DNA of 64,000 nucleotides from the NCBI RefSeq assembly GCF_001542815.1, contig NZ_CP006993.1:1-64000 (forward strand). The letters run 5' to 3'. The translations under genes were made by a program, and so were the position numbers. How positions within the stretch are numbered: the first letter of the stretch is position 1; each line of letters opens with the position of its first letter. This stretch comes from Methylobacterium sp. AMS5 (GTDB lineage Bacteria; Pseudomonadota; Alphaproteobacteria; Rhizobiales; Beijerinckiaceae). Shown piece by piece: positions 43,863-51,368 of this stretch. The notes beneath the pieces were generated by a model that searched no databases, was not told where the DNA came from, and worked only from the letters and a program-made list of their open reading frames with translations.

Positions 43863-44132
43863 TTACGCCAGGGCCGTGAAGGCGACGCGCGCGCCGGCCT
43901 TGTTCGGGGCACGCACGAACAGGGTCAGGCTCGGGTAGTTCAGCGGCAGCGGGCCGGACGCGCCGCGCAGCTGGTGCGCGGGCGCATCGAGCCCGGGCTC
44001 GGCGTCGGAGAGGACGAACAGCACATCGGCCGCGACCGGCAGCGCAGGCGAGGGAATGGTCTGCAGGAGACCCTGCGCCGGCCCGAGATCGAGCCAGTTC
44101 TCCTCGGTGATGTCGGTCTGGGTCGTTGCCAT
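43863..44132 (-). CDS. Small probable head protein
   Basis: 89 residues, beta-rich (WLDLGPAQGLLQTIPSPALP, LTLFVRAPNKAGARVAFTAL), like short proteins encoded beside portal genes in many phages, perhaps decoration or head fibre. Placed between TerL and portal. Confidence 0.55.
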   Translation of the reverse strand: MATTQTDITEENWLDLGPAQGLLQTIPSPALPVAADVLFVLSDAEPGLDAPAHQLRGASGPLPLNYPSLTLFVRAPNKAGARVAFTALA

Positions 44133-44164
44133 GGGTCTGTTCGTCCTTCGGAAGAGCTAGATGA

Positions 44165-44182
44165 TAAGTCAGTGCTGACTGA
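44165..44182. promoter_or_regulatory. Palindrome TAAGTCAGTGCTGACTGA
   Basis: Core 44167-44180 between TerL stop and the 43863 gene; on the minus strand TTGTGG-17-TATCAT brackets it, so it may fill a promoter spacer. Confidence 0.7.
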
Positions 44183-44191
44183 TCCACAAGA

Positions 44192-45457
44192 TCACAGCGA
44201 AACGCCGAGGATCTTGATCTGACGCACCGGGAATTCGAGATCGAGGCAGTAGCCCAGCGCGTCGGCCGGGTGCTCGACGCCCGCGCTCTTGTCCACGTCG
44301 CGCGAGCCCGGCTTGTAGATCGTCTGCTCGAAGGCGTTGATGACGTGCTTGCAGTTCCGGTCCACCTTGAGCCGGATCGTGCCGTCGGCCGCCTTGAGCA
44401 TCCGATTGACCGAGTTCACGCGGTCGGCCACCTTCGGGTGCTTCTTGCGATACTTGAGATTCTTGAACTCGGCGTCGCGCAGGATGTCGAGGTCGCTCTC
44501 GCCGCGGCCGTGGCCGCGCTGGGCGCCGGCCGGGTCCGGGTAGAGAATGATCCGCTTCTTGTGCTTGAAGAACTTGCGGTCGAGCTCCTGCGCGACCTCT
44601 TCGGTCGAGGAACCGGGCAGGATGATCTCGCCCACGATCCAGACCTCGCCGTTGTCCTGCAGCTGCATGATGACCGACGACATCGGGTCGATGTTGAAGT
44701 CCTGCCCGATCCAGATCGGCAGCTGCGGGTTGAAGGCGTAGTCGCCGACGTGGATGTTGCGGTCGAACGCATGGTAGACGCGGCCGCTCATCGTCTCGAA
44801 GCTCGCCTCGAACTCCTGACGGAACGACTTGTCGTCCATGTTCTGGCGCGCGTTCTCGATCTCCTCCAGCGGGATGAACGGCGACGTGATGGTCGGGAAC
44901 TGCCAGGACTTGTGCGTGTTGCGGCGCAGCTTGCCCTTCGCGTCGCGATACGTGTCGCCGCGCTGGCCCTTCATGTAGACGTCGTAGAGCCAGTTGTAGG
45001 CCTTGGGCGTCCCGATGATGATGGCGCTGCCGCGGGTCGAGGCGAGCGTCGGCATCAGGACCTTGAACCAGGTGTCCGGCTCGATGTCCTGGGCCTCGTC
45101 GACCACGACCAGGTGCAGCGCGACGCCGCGCAGGCTGTCCGGCTTGTCCGCGCCCTTGCACTCGATCAGCGAGCCGTTGCGCAGCCGGATCGCCATCCGG
45201 GTCTCGTTGATCCGCTTGACCCACTTGGCCGGGATCGAATCCTTTAGCTCGTCCCACAGGATCGAGCGCGCCATCCCGTAGGTGGGCGCGACATACCAGA
45301 CCTTCTGCTTGGACTTGGCCGCGGCAGCGGTGACGATCGAGATCCGCGCGAACTGGGTCTTGCCCCAGCGCCGGCCGGCAACGACCACCTTGACCCGGCG
45401 CGGATCGTTGAAGACCGTCGCCTGGCCGTGGTGGAGCTTATACTCAAGCGTCGCCAT
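44192..45457 (-). CDS. terL: Terminase large subunit
   Basis: DNA-packaging motor, 421 residues. Walker A GRRWGKT (28-34), Walker B LVVVDEAQ (D120, E121), coupling motif IIIGTPK, then an RNase-H-like nuclease with IWIGQDFNIDP, a second acidic site YPDPAG and a late EHPADALGY. Overlaps TerS by a few bases. Confidence 0.95.
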   Translation of the reverse strand: MATLEYKLHHGQATVFNDPRRVKVVVAGRRWGKTQFARISIVTAAAAKSKQKVWYVAPTYGMARSILWDELKDSIPAKWVKRINETRMAIRLRNGSLIECKGADKPDSLRGVALHLVVVDEAQDIEPDTWFKVLMPTLASTRGSAIIIGTPKAYNWLYDVYMKGQRGDTYRDAKGKLRRNTHKSWQFPTITSPFIPLEEIENARQNMDDKSFRQEFEASFETMSGRVYHAFDRNIHVGDYAFNPQLPIWIGQDFNIDPMSSVIMQLQDNGEVWIVGEIILPGSSTEEVAQELDRKFFKHKKRIILYPDPAGAQRGHGRGESDLDILRDAEFKNLKYRKKHPKVADRVNSVNRMLKAADGTIRLKVDRNCKHVINAFEQTIYKPGSRDVDKSAGVEHPADALGYCLDLEFPVRQIKILGVSL

Positions 45458-46154
45458 CGTCGCCTTCCTCGACGACGATCGCCTCGTCTTCGTCGACCAC
45501 GATCGCGGCGTCCTCGTCCTCCACGAGGTCGCCGTCGTCCTCCTCCTGCTTCTCGCGCAGGGCCTTGATCTGCTCGTCGGTCAGGTTGCGGATCGAGAGC
45601 TCCGGCAGCTCGTTCTCGTCGACCTCATCGTGCGCGTTCAGGAGGTCGAAGATCTCCAGGCGGCCCATCCGGACGATCTTCATCGCCCGCTCGATCGTCT
45701 TCAGGTTGCCGTCCTCGGTCGAGAAGGCGCGCCCGTGGCGCTGCGCATCCGCGAGCCGGCCCATGGCCGCGCGCACGAGGTTGTTGGCGTAGCCGGTGTG
45801 TTCCTTCCGGACCTTCTCGATCAGGTGCTTGCGCTCGGCAGAGAGCTGCTCGGCCGTCTTGGCTGCGGGCACGGGTGCTGCGGCCGTCGCGGTCGTCTTG
45901 GCAGCCGCGGCCGTCGCCGTGGCGAGCTCATGGGCGCGCGAGCCCTTCTTCACGCCGTAGCGGAGGAAGCGCTTGCGCAGCGAGGCCGGCTTCACGCCGT
46001 AGCGGCTGCAGATCTCGTTGACCTCTGCGGTGCCGAGTTCCCACAGCTCCTTGATCTGAGCCCACTCAGCCGGGGTCAGTCGCTTCTCGCCGGAAGCTTC
46101 GATGTCCTTTTCCAGGCCCTCGTCGAGCTCCGGAGCCTCTGTCTCATTAGTCAC
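45444..46154 (-). CDS. terS: Terminase small subunit
   Basis: 236 residues. An N-terminal helix-turn-helix (LTPAEWAQIKELWELGTAEV, then EICSRYGVKPASLRKRF) should bind the packaging site; a middle helical oligomerisation part and a very acidic C-terminus (EEDDGDLVEDEDAAI) follow. Start is GTG 46154 inside a palindrome copy, with GGAAAGG nine bases upstream. Directly upstream of TerL. Confidence 0.85.
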   Translation of the reverse strand: MTNETEAPELDEGLEKDIEASGEKRLTPAEWAQIKELWELGTAEVNEICSRYGVKPASLRKRFLRYGVKKGSRAHELATATAAAAKTTATAAAPVPAAKTAEQLSAERKHLIEKVRKEHTGYANNLVRAAMGRLADAQRHGRAFSTEDGNLKTIERAMKIVRMGRLEIFDLLNAHDEVDENELPELSIRNLTDEQIKALREKQEEDDGDLVEDEDAAIVVDEDEAIVVEEGDDGDA

Positions 46155-46166
46155 TGCTGACTGACC
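46147..46166. promoter_or_regulatory. Palindrome containing TerS start
   Basis: Core AGTCACTGCTGACT 46149-46162; the GTG start of TerS is inside it. Confidence 0.7.
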
Positions 46167-46187
46167 TTTCCAAGCGCGCGTCCGGAG

Positions 46188-46256
46188 CCGCGTCCCTGTA
46201 ATAGTAGTATATATAGTTACTTAGTATCTAGTCTTTATCAGGAGCGCGGACTTGGA
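46188..46256. repeat. Long inverted repeat with AT-rich loop, copy 2
   Basis: CCGCGTCCCTGTA (46188-46200) and TATCAGGAGCGCGG (46236-46249, extending to GACTTGG at 46256) are imperfect arms around a 35-base AT-rich loop. Related to copies at 18347 and 60583. The right arm codes for the end of the 46238 gene. Confidence 0.65.
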
Positions 46257-46531
46257 TCTTCCAAGACAGGCTCTCCGGCTGTGGGCCGGATCAGCTGATA
46301 AGCCAGAAGCGTCGGAGCGAGAGATAGCCTGCGTCCGGCTCCATACTTCCGGACGAGGAGCCCGTGCTGCTCCAGATACCGGATGGAATACTGGAGCGCC
46401 TGCGGGGTCGCCTCGTAGGAGAGATCGGCGTGCAGATCGACGAAGCTGAGGTCCCGGCCCGCATCTGCGGAGCCGAGCACCAGATCCATGATCTCACGCT
46501 GCTTTGCTGTGGCTGCGAAGCGCTTGCTCAT
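46238..46531 (-). CDS. Winged-helix DNA-binding protein
   Basis: 97 residues: FAATAKQREIMDLVLGSADA, then a recognition helix ALQYSIRYLEQHGLLVRKYG and a wing LSLAPTLLAYQL, the MarR/PadR-like wHTH pattern. Last gene of the ParB-ABC-GNAT operon and just before the terminase operon; a candidate regulator of either. Confidence 0.65.
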   Translation of the reverse strand: MSKRFAATAKQREIMDLVLGSADAGRDLSFVDLHADLSYEATPQALQYSIRYLEQHGLLVRKYGAGRRLSLAPTLLAYQLIRPTAGEPVLEDPSPRS

Positions 46532-47457
46532 GTCAGCACCAGGGGTTCGGTCGGCTTCTGCCGGTCGAATGCGGACAGAGGAAGGCTCTCGGGCAGGACC
46601 CGACCCTTGTCCGGGTTCTTCCAGACGCCATACATCGGCGAGGCCAACGTGATCTGTTGCAGGCTCCGGATCACGCGCCGCGCGTCCATCTCGTCGACCC
46701 GGCCCTGGCCCTTGTCGCGGTTGTTGCCGGTCTTCTCCAGCGCCGAGTGCCGGTAGTAGAAGTCGCGGGCGGCCTGGACGAGCTTCTCCTGCTCGGCCGG
46801 CGACTTGCCCGCGATCTCAGCCAGGATGGCCTCGTAGTCGGCCGGGTTCGCCTCGAAATGGCTGCGGAAGAACTTGAGCCCGGCCTCGAACTTGTTGGCG
46901 TTCATCGGCTTGACGAACTTGAACCCGGCCTTCTGCCCGAACAGGTTGAACTTCGACATGGACGACTGGATCTCCATGAAGGTGTTCCCCTCCATGCGCG
47001 AGACCAGGTTCATCATCCGGTAGCCGCAGCCGATCCCGCGATACATCGTGTCCACGACGAAGCGCGCGATCACCCGGAAGTTGGCGTTCAGGTAGACGTA
47101 GCGGTTGGTGTTGGTGAGCTTGGTCTCGTCTCCACCCGGCTTGAGGCGCGGGAAGGCGACGTGGCGCTCCTTGAGCAGCCCCTTGGGGTTCGAGGTCACG
47201 AGGACGCCGATCGTCTCGCCGTGGAGCGCCAGCTTCCAGAACCGGGGCCCGATCGGCAGGCTCTCGGCCTTGTAGTGCAGGTCGTGCAGCAGCTCCCAGT
47301 CGTCCTTGGTGCCCCGCTCGACGACCATCTCGTCGATCAGCGAAAATCGCGCAGGGGCGCTTTCACGCGCGATCAGCGTGTCGGGGCCGTCAAACACGAC
47401 GGTCGCGCTGTGCGACGAACCTCGCGCAACGCTGGGGCATCCAATTTCGAGCGACAT
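46528..47457 (-). CDS. GNAT-like acyltransferase, Mom-like context
   Basis: 309 residues from ATG 47457. Residues about 60-200 have a GNAT-type layout: KLALHGETIGVLVTSNPKG (strands), YVYLNANFRVIARFVVDTMY then RGIGCGYRMMNLVSR, resembling the acetyl-CoA pyrophosphate loop and helix, followed by a helical C-terminus. It lies in one operon with an ABC ATPase and ParB-like proteins; such neighbours recall phage DNA-modification loci including Mu Mom-type GNAT enzymes. Substrate unknown; a base-modification role is inference. Confidence 0.6.
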   Translation of the reverse strand: MSLEIGCPSVARGSSHSATVVFDGPDTLIARESAPARFSLIDEMVVERGTKDDWELLHDLHYKAESLPIGPRFWKLALHGETIGVLVTSNPKGLLKERHVAFPRLKPGGDETKLTNTNRYVYLNANFRVIARFVVDTMYRGIGCGYRMMNLVSRMEGNTFMEIQSSMSKFNLFGQKAGFKFVKPMNANKFEAGLKFFRSHFEANPADYEAILAEIAGKSPAEQEKLVQAARDFYYRHSALEKTGNNRDKGQGRVDEMDARRVIRSLQQITLASPMYGVWKNPDKGRVLPESLPLSAFDRQKPTEPLVLT

Positions 47458-47458
47458 C

Positions 47459-47554
47459 TCAGATCGGGGCGTAGAAGAAAGCTCGAACGAGCAGGGCGGC
47501 CCCGCCCAGGCATCCAACGATGCGGGCGAGGTCAATGAAGGTGTCGAGGCTCAC
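47459..47554 (-). CDS. Tiny membrane peptide
   Basis: 31 residues, VSLDTFIDLARIVGCLGGAA then LLVRAFFYAPI, one hydrophobic helix. GTG 47554 overlaps the previous stop (GTGA) and its stop is followed by the GNAT ATG after one base, so it is translationally coupled. Confidence 0.45.
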   Translation of the reverse strand: MSLDTFIDLARIVGCLGGAALLVRAFFYAPI

Positions 47555-47640
47555 GGCTGCGGGCCGAGCGCGACGAGCACGACGAGGGAGAAAGCTCCGG
47601 CGAGGAGCACGCCCCAGAAGGCTTCCCGGATCGTCCTCAC
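47551..47640 (-). CDS. Tiny membrane peptide
   Basis: 29 residues, VRTIREAFWGVLLAGAFSLV then VLVALGPQP, one hydrophobic helix. GTG 47640 has GGAGA six bases upstream and overlaps the stop of the 47637 gene. Confidence 0.45.
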   Translation of the reverse strand: MRTIREAFWGVLLAGAFSLVVLVALGPQP

Positions 47641-47924
47641 AGCGTCTCTCCGGCACTCGGATTGGTCCAGCGGGTGACGACCGGGCAGGAAACGCCTTCC
47701 CGGATGCCGGCCGAGATCGCGCGCCAGGCCATCGCCGGGATGTCCTCGCGGCGCAGGTCTTCGAGGATGACGGCGCCGTAGGTCTCCGCGGAGACGGCCG
47801 CGCGCTCCGAAGCGACCAGGCAGAGGCAATCCACCGTGGTTTCGCGCACCCGGTAGCCCATCAGCGGGGCCGAGGAGCGCCAGCCGGAGCGCCGGACGAT
47901 GAGGATGGTGACGTTCTCGCTCAC
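47637..47924 (-). CDS. Hypothetical protein
   Basis: 95 residues from GTG 47924 (GTGA overlap with the Tad2-like gene). Two Cys near CLCLVASER and a C-terminal VTRWTNPSAGE; alpha/beta pattern. No family recognised. Confidence 0.6.
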   Translation of the reverse strand: MSENVTILIVRRSGWRSSAPLMGYRVRETTVDCLCLVASERAAVSAETYGAVILEDLRREDIPAMAWRAISAGIREGVSCPVVTRWTNPSAGETL

Positions 47925-48385
47925 GACACGATCTCCCAGTCCTGGGCCAGCAGATCGGACTGCGAGCACAGCCACGGCACCCGGTTCTTACAGGCCGTGA
48001 ACATGAACACGTAGGGAAGGCTCATCTTCGAGTGAGCGTCCGGCACCTGAAGCTCCAGATACATACCCTTGCCGTTCCAGCCGGCGCGGGCCACGCGCTT
48101 GCCGGCCTGCATCGCCTCGACGACCTCGCCGATCCGCAGACCCGTGGTCCGGGGCGCCTCGGCAGCCGGCGTGGTCAGGATCTTGGCCGCGGTGATGTTG
48201 AGGCGATCGGGCGCGCCGCCGAAGGTGATGTTGCCGATCACCAGATCGCCGTTCGTCTTGGCCTGGATGTCGACCTGCGAGCGCGGCTGTGAGGTCACGA
48301 CGAGGCCCTCGGGCTCCCGGCTCGTGATGGTCACATCGTGATCGCCGATGACGATCTTGGTGTGAATGTCGGATTCGGTGCTCAT
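47921..48385 (-). CDS. DUF2829/Tad2-domain protein (anti-Thoeris?)
   Basis: 154 residues. Residues 82-153 match the DUF2829 family: IGEVVEAMQAGKRVARAGWN, then GKGMYLELQVP, PYVFMFTA and the hallmark PWLCSQSDLLAQDW. DUF2829 proteins include Tad2, a phage protein that binds the cyclic ADP-ribose signal of Thoeris and so blocks that defence. Here the domain follows an 80-residue beta-rich N-terminal part of unknown role (EGLVVTSQPRSQVDIQAKTN). Overlaps both neighbours (ATGA, GTGA). Domain call strong; anti-Thoeris activity inferred from family. Confidence 0.82.
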   Translation of the reverse strand: MSTESDIHTKIVIGDHDVTITSREPEGLVVTSQPRSQVDIQAKTNGDLVIGNITFGGAPDRLNITAAKILTTPAAEAPRTTGLRIGEVVEAMQAGKRVARAGWNGKGMYLELQVPDAHSKMSLPYVFMFTACKNRVPWLCSQSDLLAQDWEIVS

Positions 48386-49023
48386 ACTGCTGCCTTCTCG
48401 ACTTCCACCTTCTCGCGGAAGCGCTTGGTGATGGTGAGGGAGGGACCGAGCTCGTCCTTGAGGTCGGTGTGGGTGGTCGCGACCATCAGCGTCCGGCCGG
48501 CAGCGCGGGCCGCCTTCTGGACGTTGAAGGCGATGACCTTCGCGGTGACGCGATCGAGGACGGCGCCGAACTCGTCGGCGACCCACACATCGGCGTTCGA
48601 GCCGATGATCTTGGCGAGCTTCACCCGGTAGCGCTGACCGTCGGAGAGCTCGAACGGGCGCCGGATGAAGATCCAGGCGTCCGAAATGCCGGCCAGACCC
48701 AGCAGCCGCAGCCCCTCGGTCATGGAGCCACCCACCTGCTCGATGACGGGCTCGTCCGTGAGCTCGACCTCGTTGAGATCGGCCACGACCTTGCCGTCGG
48801 CGCGCAGCTTGCCCGTCAGGTCGCGCAGGAGCAGCGACTTGCCGGACCCGGACTGGCCGGTGATGTAGACGACATCGCCCTGGTTCAGCTCGACCAGCAG
48901 GTCGTCGTAGACGACGAAGCGCTTGTCGGAGAGGCCCAGACCGAAGGCCTCGGCGACTTCGAGCACGCGCGGCGTGCGCTCGACCGACGACGAGAAGGCG
49001 CGCGAGATCCGGTAGGTGCTCAT
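48382..49023 (-). CDS. Stand-alone ABC ATPase
   Basis: 213 residues, soluble. Walker A GQSGSGKS (56-63), signature LSDGQ (126-130), Walker B VWVADEF (D150, E151) and an H-loop ATTHTD. No membrane partner is encoded nearby, so it is not a transporter. With ParB-type and GNAT neighbours it probably works on DNA, as in phage loci proposed for DNA modification (inference). Confidence 0.85.
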   Translation of the reverse strand: MSTYRISRAFSSSVERTPRVLEVAEAFGLGLSDKRFVVYDDLLVELNQGDVVYITGQSGSGKSLLLRDLTGKLRADGKVVADLNEVELTDEPVIEQVGGSMTEGLRLLGLAGISDAWIFIRRPFELSDGQRYRVKLAKIIGSNADVWVADEFGAVLDRVTAKVIAFNVQKAARAAGRTLMVATTHTDLKDELGPSLTITKRFREKVEVEKAAV

Positions 49024-49472
49024 GCGCCGAGCTCCGGATCGTCATCGCCGTCGTCGAGGATGATGACCTCATCGTCGGTCGGCTCGCCATATTCGGCCAG
49101 CTCCACGAGGTCGCCGCGCATCAGCTCCATCGCGCCGATCCAGCGCAGCGCCTCCTGCTCAACCCGCTTGCCGGCCGGCGTGCGCAGCGCGAGATCGAAG
49201 AAGCCCTCGCGCTCGCCCTTGCACGAGACGATCACCAGCGCGCCCTCGACCTCGCCGGCCTTGAGCCGGGCCAGGATGCGCTCGACCATCTCGACGGCCT
49301 CCTGATCGACCTTGGGCCGACGGACGCGCTTCTTCTTCTCGACCTTCTCCGGCACCCAGGCCGAGCGGGTCTTGATCGAGATGATCTTCGGCTCCGCGGC
49401 GCGCGCCTCCTCGGCCGCCTTCCGCTTGGCGTCGATCTCCTTGATGAGCGGGTTGTTCTCGAAATCAGGCAT
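49020..49472 (-). CDS. Hypothetical protein
   Basis: 150 residues: charged helical N-terminus (IDAKRKAAEEARAAEPK), a core GALVIVSCKGEREGFFDLAL and an acidic end. The ATG at 49472 is 4 bases after a palindrome whose GGTGA can act as ribosome binding site. No family recognised. Confidence 0.6.
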   Translation of the reverse strand: MPDFENNPLIKEIDAKRKAAEEARAAEPKIISIKTRSAWVPEKVEKKKRVRRPKVDQEAVEMVERILARLKAGEVEGALVIVSCKGEREGFFDLALRTPAGKRVEQEALRWIGAMELMRGDLVELAEYGEPTDDEVIILDDGDDDPELGA

Positions 49473-49719
49473 GGGAAGTCACCACTGACTGACAGGTGCG
49501 GACAAGCCGATCCTGGCTCGGCAGGCGCTTGATCGACCCGAGATAGAGAGCGTTGGCGAGGTAGCCCCGGCGCGCGCGGTCGCGGGCCGTGAAGTTCCAG
49601 GCGAGCCCGTCGCGGGTGCGCCAGAAGGCGTGGTAGCGCCCGAAGCGGTTGCGCTGGAAGCGCATCCGGGTCCCGCCGCAGACGAGCGCGACGAGGATGC
49701 AGTTGGCCGGGAAGCGCAT
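49465..49719 (-). CDS. Small basic hypothetical protein
   Basis: 84 residues, Arg/Tyr/Phe-rich (FQRNRFGRYHAFWRTRDG), with palindrome-encoded end SVVTSHA. ATG 49719 overlaps the ParB-like stop. Confidence 0.55.
   Translation of the reverse strand: MRFPANCILVALVCGGTRMRFQRNRFGRYHAFWRTRDGLAWNFTARDRARRGYLANALYLGSIKRLPSQDRLVRTCQSVVTSHA
49476..49494. promoter_or_regulatory. Palindrome GAAGTCACCACTGACTGAC
   Basis: Core 49477-49490, inside the end of the 49465 gene and 4 bases before the next ATG. Confidence 0.7.
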
Positions 49720-50393
49720 CAGGCAGCGACCCCGAAGGCGTCGAGGAAGCCCATGAGGGCGTCCGCGCCGGTCTCGCCGGTCTCACCCTCGATCTTGGCG
49801 ATGAAGGCCTTCACGCGCCGGCCCTGCTCGACCGTGAGCTTGCCGAAGCCGAGCGCATCCGCGACCCGCATGGTCGACGTGTCGACGGCCGCGGCCTTCT
49901 TGGTGTTCTCGACCTGCTGCTCCTCGACGGCCTCGGAGATGTCCTCGACGAAGGCGCTCTCGTCGAACTCGGCCGGGTCCTCGGTGAGGAAGCTGAGCTC
50001 CTTGGCCTCGTAGCCGAGCAGGTTGACGTCCACGTCGTCCTCGCCGGCGAGCCAGGTCAGGCTCTCGCGGATCTGGGCGGTGTCGTAGTCCTGGGTGGAC
50101 GCCTTGTTGTCGGCCAGGCGCATCGCCTCGGCCTGGGCGTCGGAGAGACCCTTCACCACGACGGCCGGGACGGACTTGAGGCCCATCTCGATCGCAGCCA
50201 GGCGCCGGCCGTGGCCCGCGATGATCTCGCCGTTCTCGCGCAGGATCAGCGGCTGGGTCCAGACGCCCGCGCCGCGGATGACGCCGACGAGCTTCTTCGT
50301 CGTCTCCGGCGTGTGCTTCTTGGCGTTCTTCGCGTAGGGCTTGAGCTTGCCGATCGGCCAGTGCTCGATGGGCAGGTCAGTCAGCGTCGTCAT
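49719..50393 (-). CDS. ParB/Srx-fold protein 1
   Basis: 224 residues. Residues about 10-100 are the ParB N-terminal fold: IGKLKPYAKNAKKHTPETTK, then GVWTQPLILRENGEIIAGHG and RRLAAIEMGLKSVPAVVVKG (the GHGRR box binds CTP or acts in phage nucleases). Phage ParB-fold proteins near methylases or ABC/GNAT genes are common in modification loci. No HTH spreading domain visible, so a partition role is less likely. Confidence 0.85.
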   Translation of the reverse strand: MTTLTDLPIEHWPIGKLKPYAKNAKKHTPETTKKLVGVIRGAGVWTQPLILRENGEIIAGHGRRLAAIEMGLKSVPAVVVKGLSDAQAEAMRLADNKASTQDYDTAQIRESLTWLAGEDDVDVNLLGYEAKELSFLTEDPAEFDESAFVEDISEAVEEQQVENTKKAAAVDTSTMRVADALGFGKLTVEQGRRVKAFIAKIEGETGETGADALMGFLDAFGVAA

Positions 50394-50595
50394 CGGCCCA
50401 GTCCTTGATGATGTCGTAGAGGTCGCGCTCGGTGGGCTCGTTGTCCCGGATGCGAGGCTCGAAGTTCTCCCCGCAGCCGCAGGTGCGGCAGGCGGGATTG
50501 CGGTTCACCCGCCCGGTCGAGAAGAAGAGGCAGCTCCGGCAATCCTCGAACCGGGGCTCGATGCGCTCGTGAACCCGAATGCCGCGATCACGCAT
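50377..50595 (-). CDS. Zinc-ribbon protein
   Basis: 72 residues from ATG 50595. Cysteine pairs CRSC and CRTCGC (ED-CRSC..NP-ACRTCGCGENFEP) form a probable zinc ribbon; acidic end DIIKDWADDDAD. Overlaps both flanking ParB-like genes. Confidence 0.65.
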   Translation of the reverse strand: MRDRGIRVHERIEPRFEDCRSCLFFSTGRVNRNPACRTCGCGENFEPRIRDNEPTERDLYDIIKDWADDDAD

Positions 50596-51286
50596 CGAGG
50601 GCGTCCGGGAAGTCGACGGTTGCGGGAGCGGTCTTGCCGAGCAGCAGGTGGACCAGCGCGTCGCCGGCATTCTGGAGCTCGGAGCCGGCCGTGAAGCCCT
50701 GGCGCTTCTGGGTCCGGGCGATCAGCTCGGCGAGCTTGTCGGCGTCGCCCTCGGGCACCTGGAAGCGCATGACCCGGTGGGTCTTCGGGGCGGCCGGGAG
50801 CTTGGGCTCCTCGGGATCGCTCGTGGCATCCGATTCGGACTCGCCAGCGTCGAGATCGAGCTTGTCGAGCGCTATATCGACCGACGAGAAGATCTGCGTA
50901 ATGTCGTCGTTGCTCCAGGGGAGAATTTCCTGAAAGTCGAAGCCGTCACCAAAGCCCTTGAGCAGTTCCGCCAGCTCGATGGCGTCGTCACTGCCGTAGC
51001 GCTCGTTCAGGACCAGGCCGATCTGCTTGGCCTCGTCTTCGGAGATCGGTCCCAGGTTCAGCACCGGGATCAGCGGCACCTTGAGCTGAACGCAAATCTG
51101 AACGCGATGCTCGCCGCTCAGAATTTCGAGGTCCTTGCCGTTTTCGCGAACGACAATGGATTCGATCAGACCAAGCCGACGGATCGACGCCGTAAGCTTC
51201 GCCTCGTTCTCGGGTGAAACGTGGTTGGTGTTCCACGAGTTCGGCACCAGCCGGTCCGGTGGAAGCGAGAGGGCCTTGGGATACAT
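50588..51286 (-). CDS. ParB/Srx-fold protein 2
   Basis: 232 residues. Residues 8-110 show the ParB fold: DRLVPNSWNTNHVSPENEAK, LIESIVVRENGKDLEILSGE and HRVQICVQLKVPLIPVLNLG (SGEHR box). First gene of the leftward operon, starting 13 bases from a palindrome in the divergent promoter region. Confidence 0.82.
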   Translation of the reverse strand: MYPKALSLPPDRLVPNSWNTNHVSPENEAKLTASIRRLGLIESIVVRENGKDLEILSGEHRVQICVQLKVPLIPVLNLGPISEDEAKQIGLVLNERYGSDDAIELAELLKGFGDGFDFQEILPWSNDDITQIFSSVDIALDKLDLDAGESESDATSDPEEPKLPAAPKTHRVMRFQVPEGDADKLAELIARTQKRQGFTAGSELQNAGDALVHLLLGKTAPATVDFPDALDA

Positions 51287-51298
51287 GGGAGCCTGTGA

Positions 51299-51316
51299 TA
51301 AGTCAGTGGTTACTTA
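51299..51316. promoter_or_regulatory. Palindrome TAAGTCAGTGGTTACTTA
   Basis: Core 51301-51314, one mismatch in the right arm; proximal to the leftward ParB-like gene. Confidence 0.65.
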
Positions 51317-51342
51317 CCATAGGCGAAGCGGAAGGCAAGGTA

Positions 51343-51358
51343 AATCAGTGGTGACTGA
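51343..51358. promoter_or_regulatory. Palindrome AATCAGTGGTGACTGA
   Basis: Core 51343-51356; proximal to the rightward helicase. It contains an in-frame GTG (51348) preceded by GGAAGGCAAGG that could be the helicase start. Confidence 0.65.
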
Positions 51359-51368
51359 TCGCGTCACG

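Larger units (their letters stand above)
51287..51368. promoter_or_regulatory. Divergent control region with two palindromes
   Basis: The only strand switch from leftward to rightward genes inside the phage part. Palindromes at 51299-51316 and 51343-51358 flank it; both operons could be silenced together. Confidence 0.6.

Noticed and set aside
48382..49023. ABC transporter
   Set aside because: No permease or substrate-binding protein nearby; protein is soluble and in a ParB/GNAT operon.
49719..51286. ParB-like proteins as the partition partner of ParA
   Set aside because: They lack the DNA-binding domain of partition ParB and are in another operon; the RHH protein at 56004 is the better partner.
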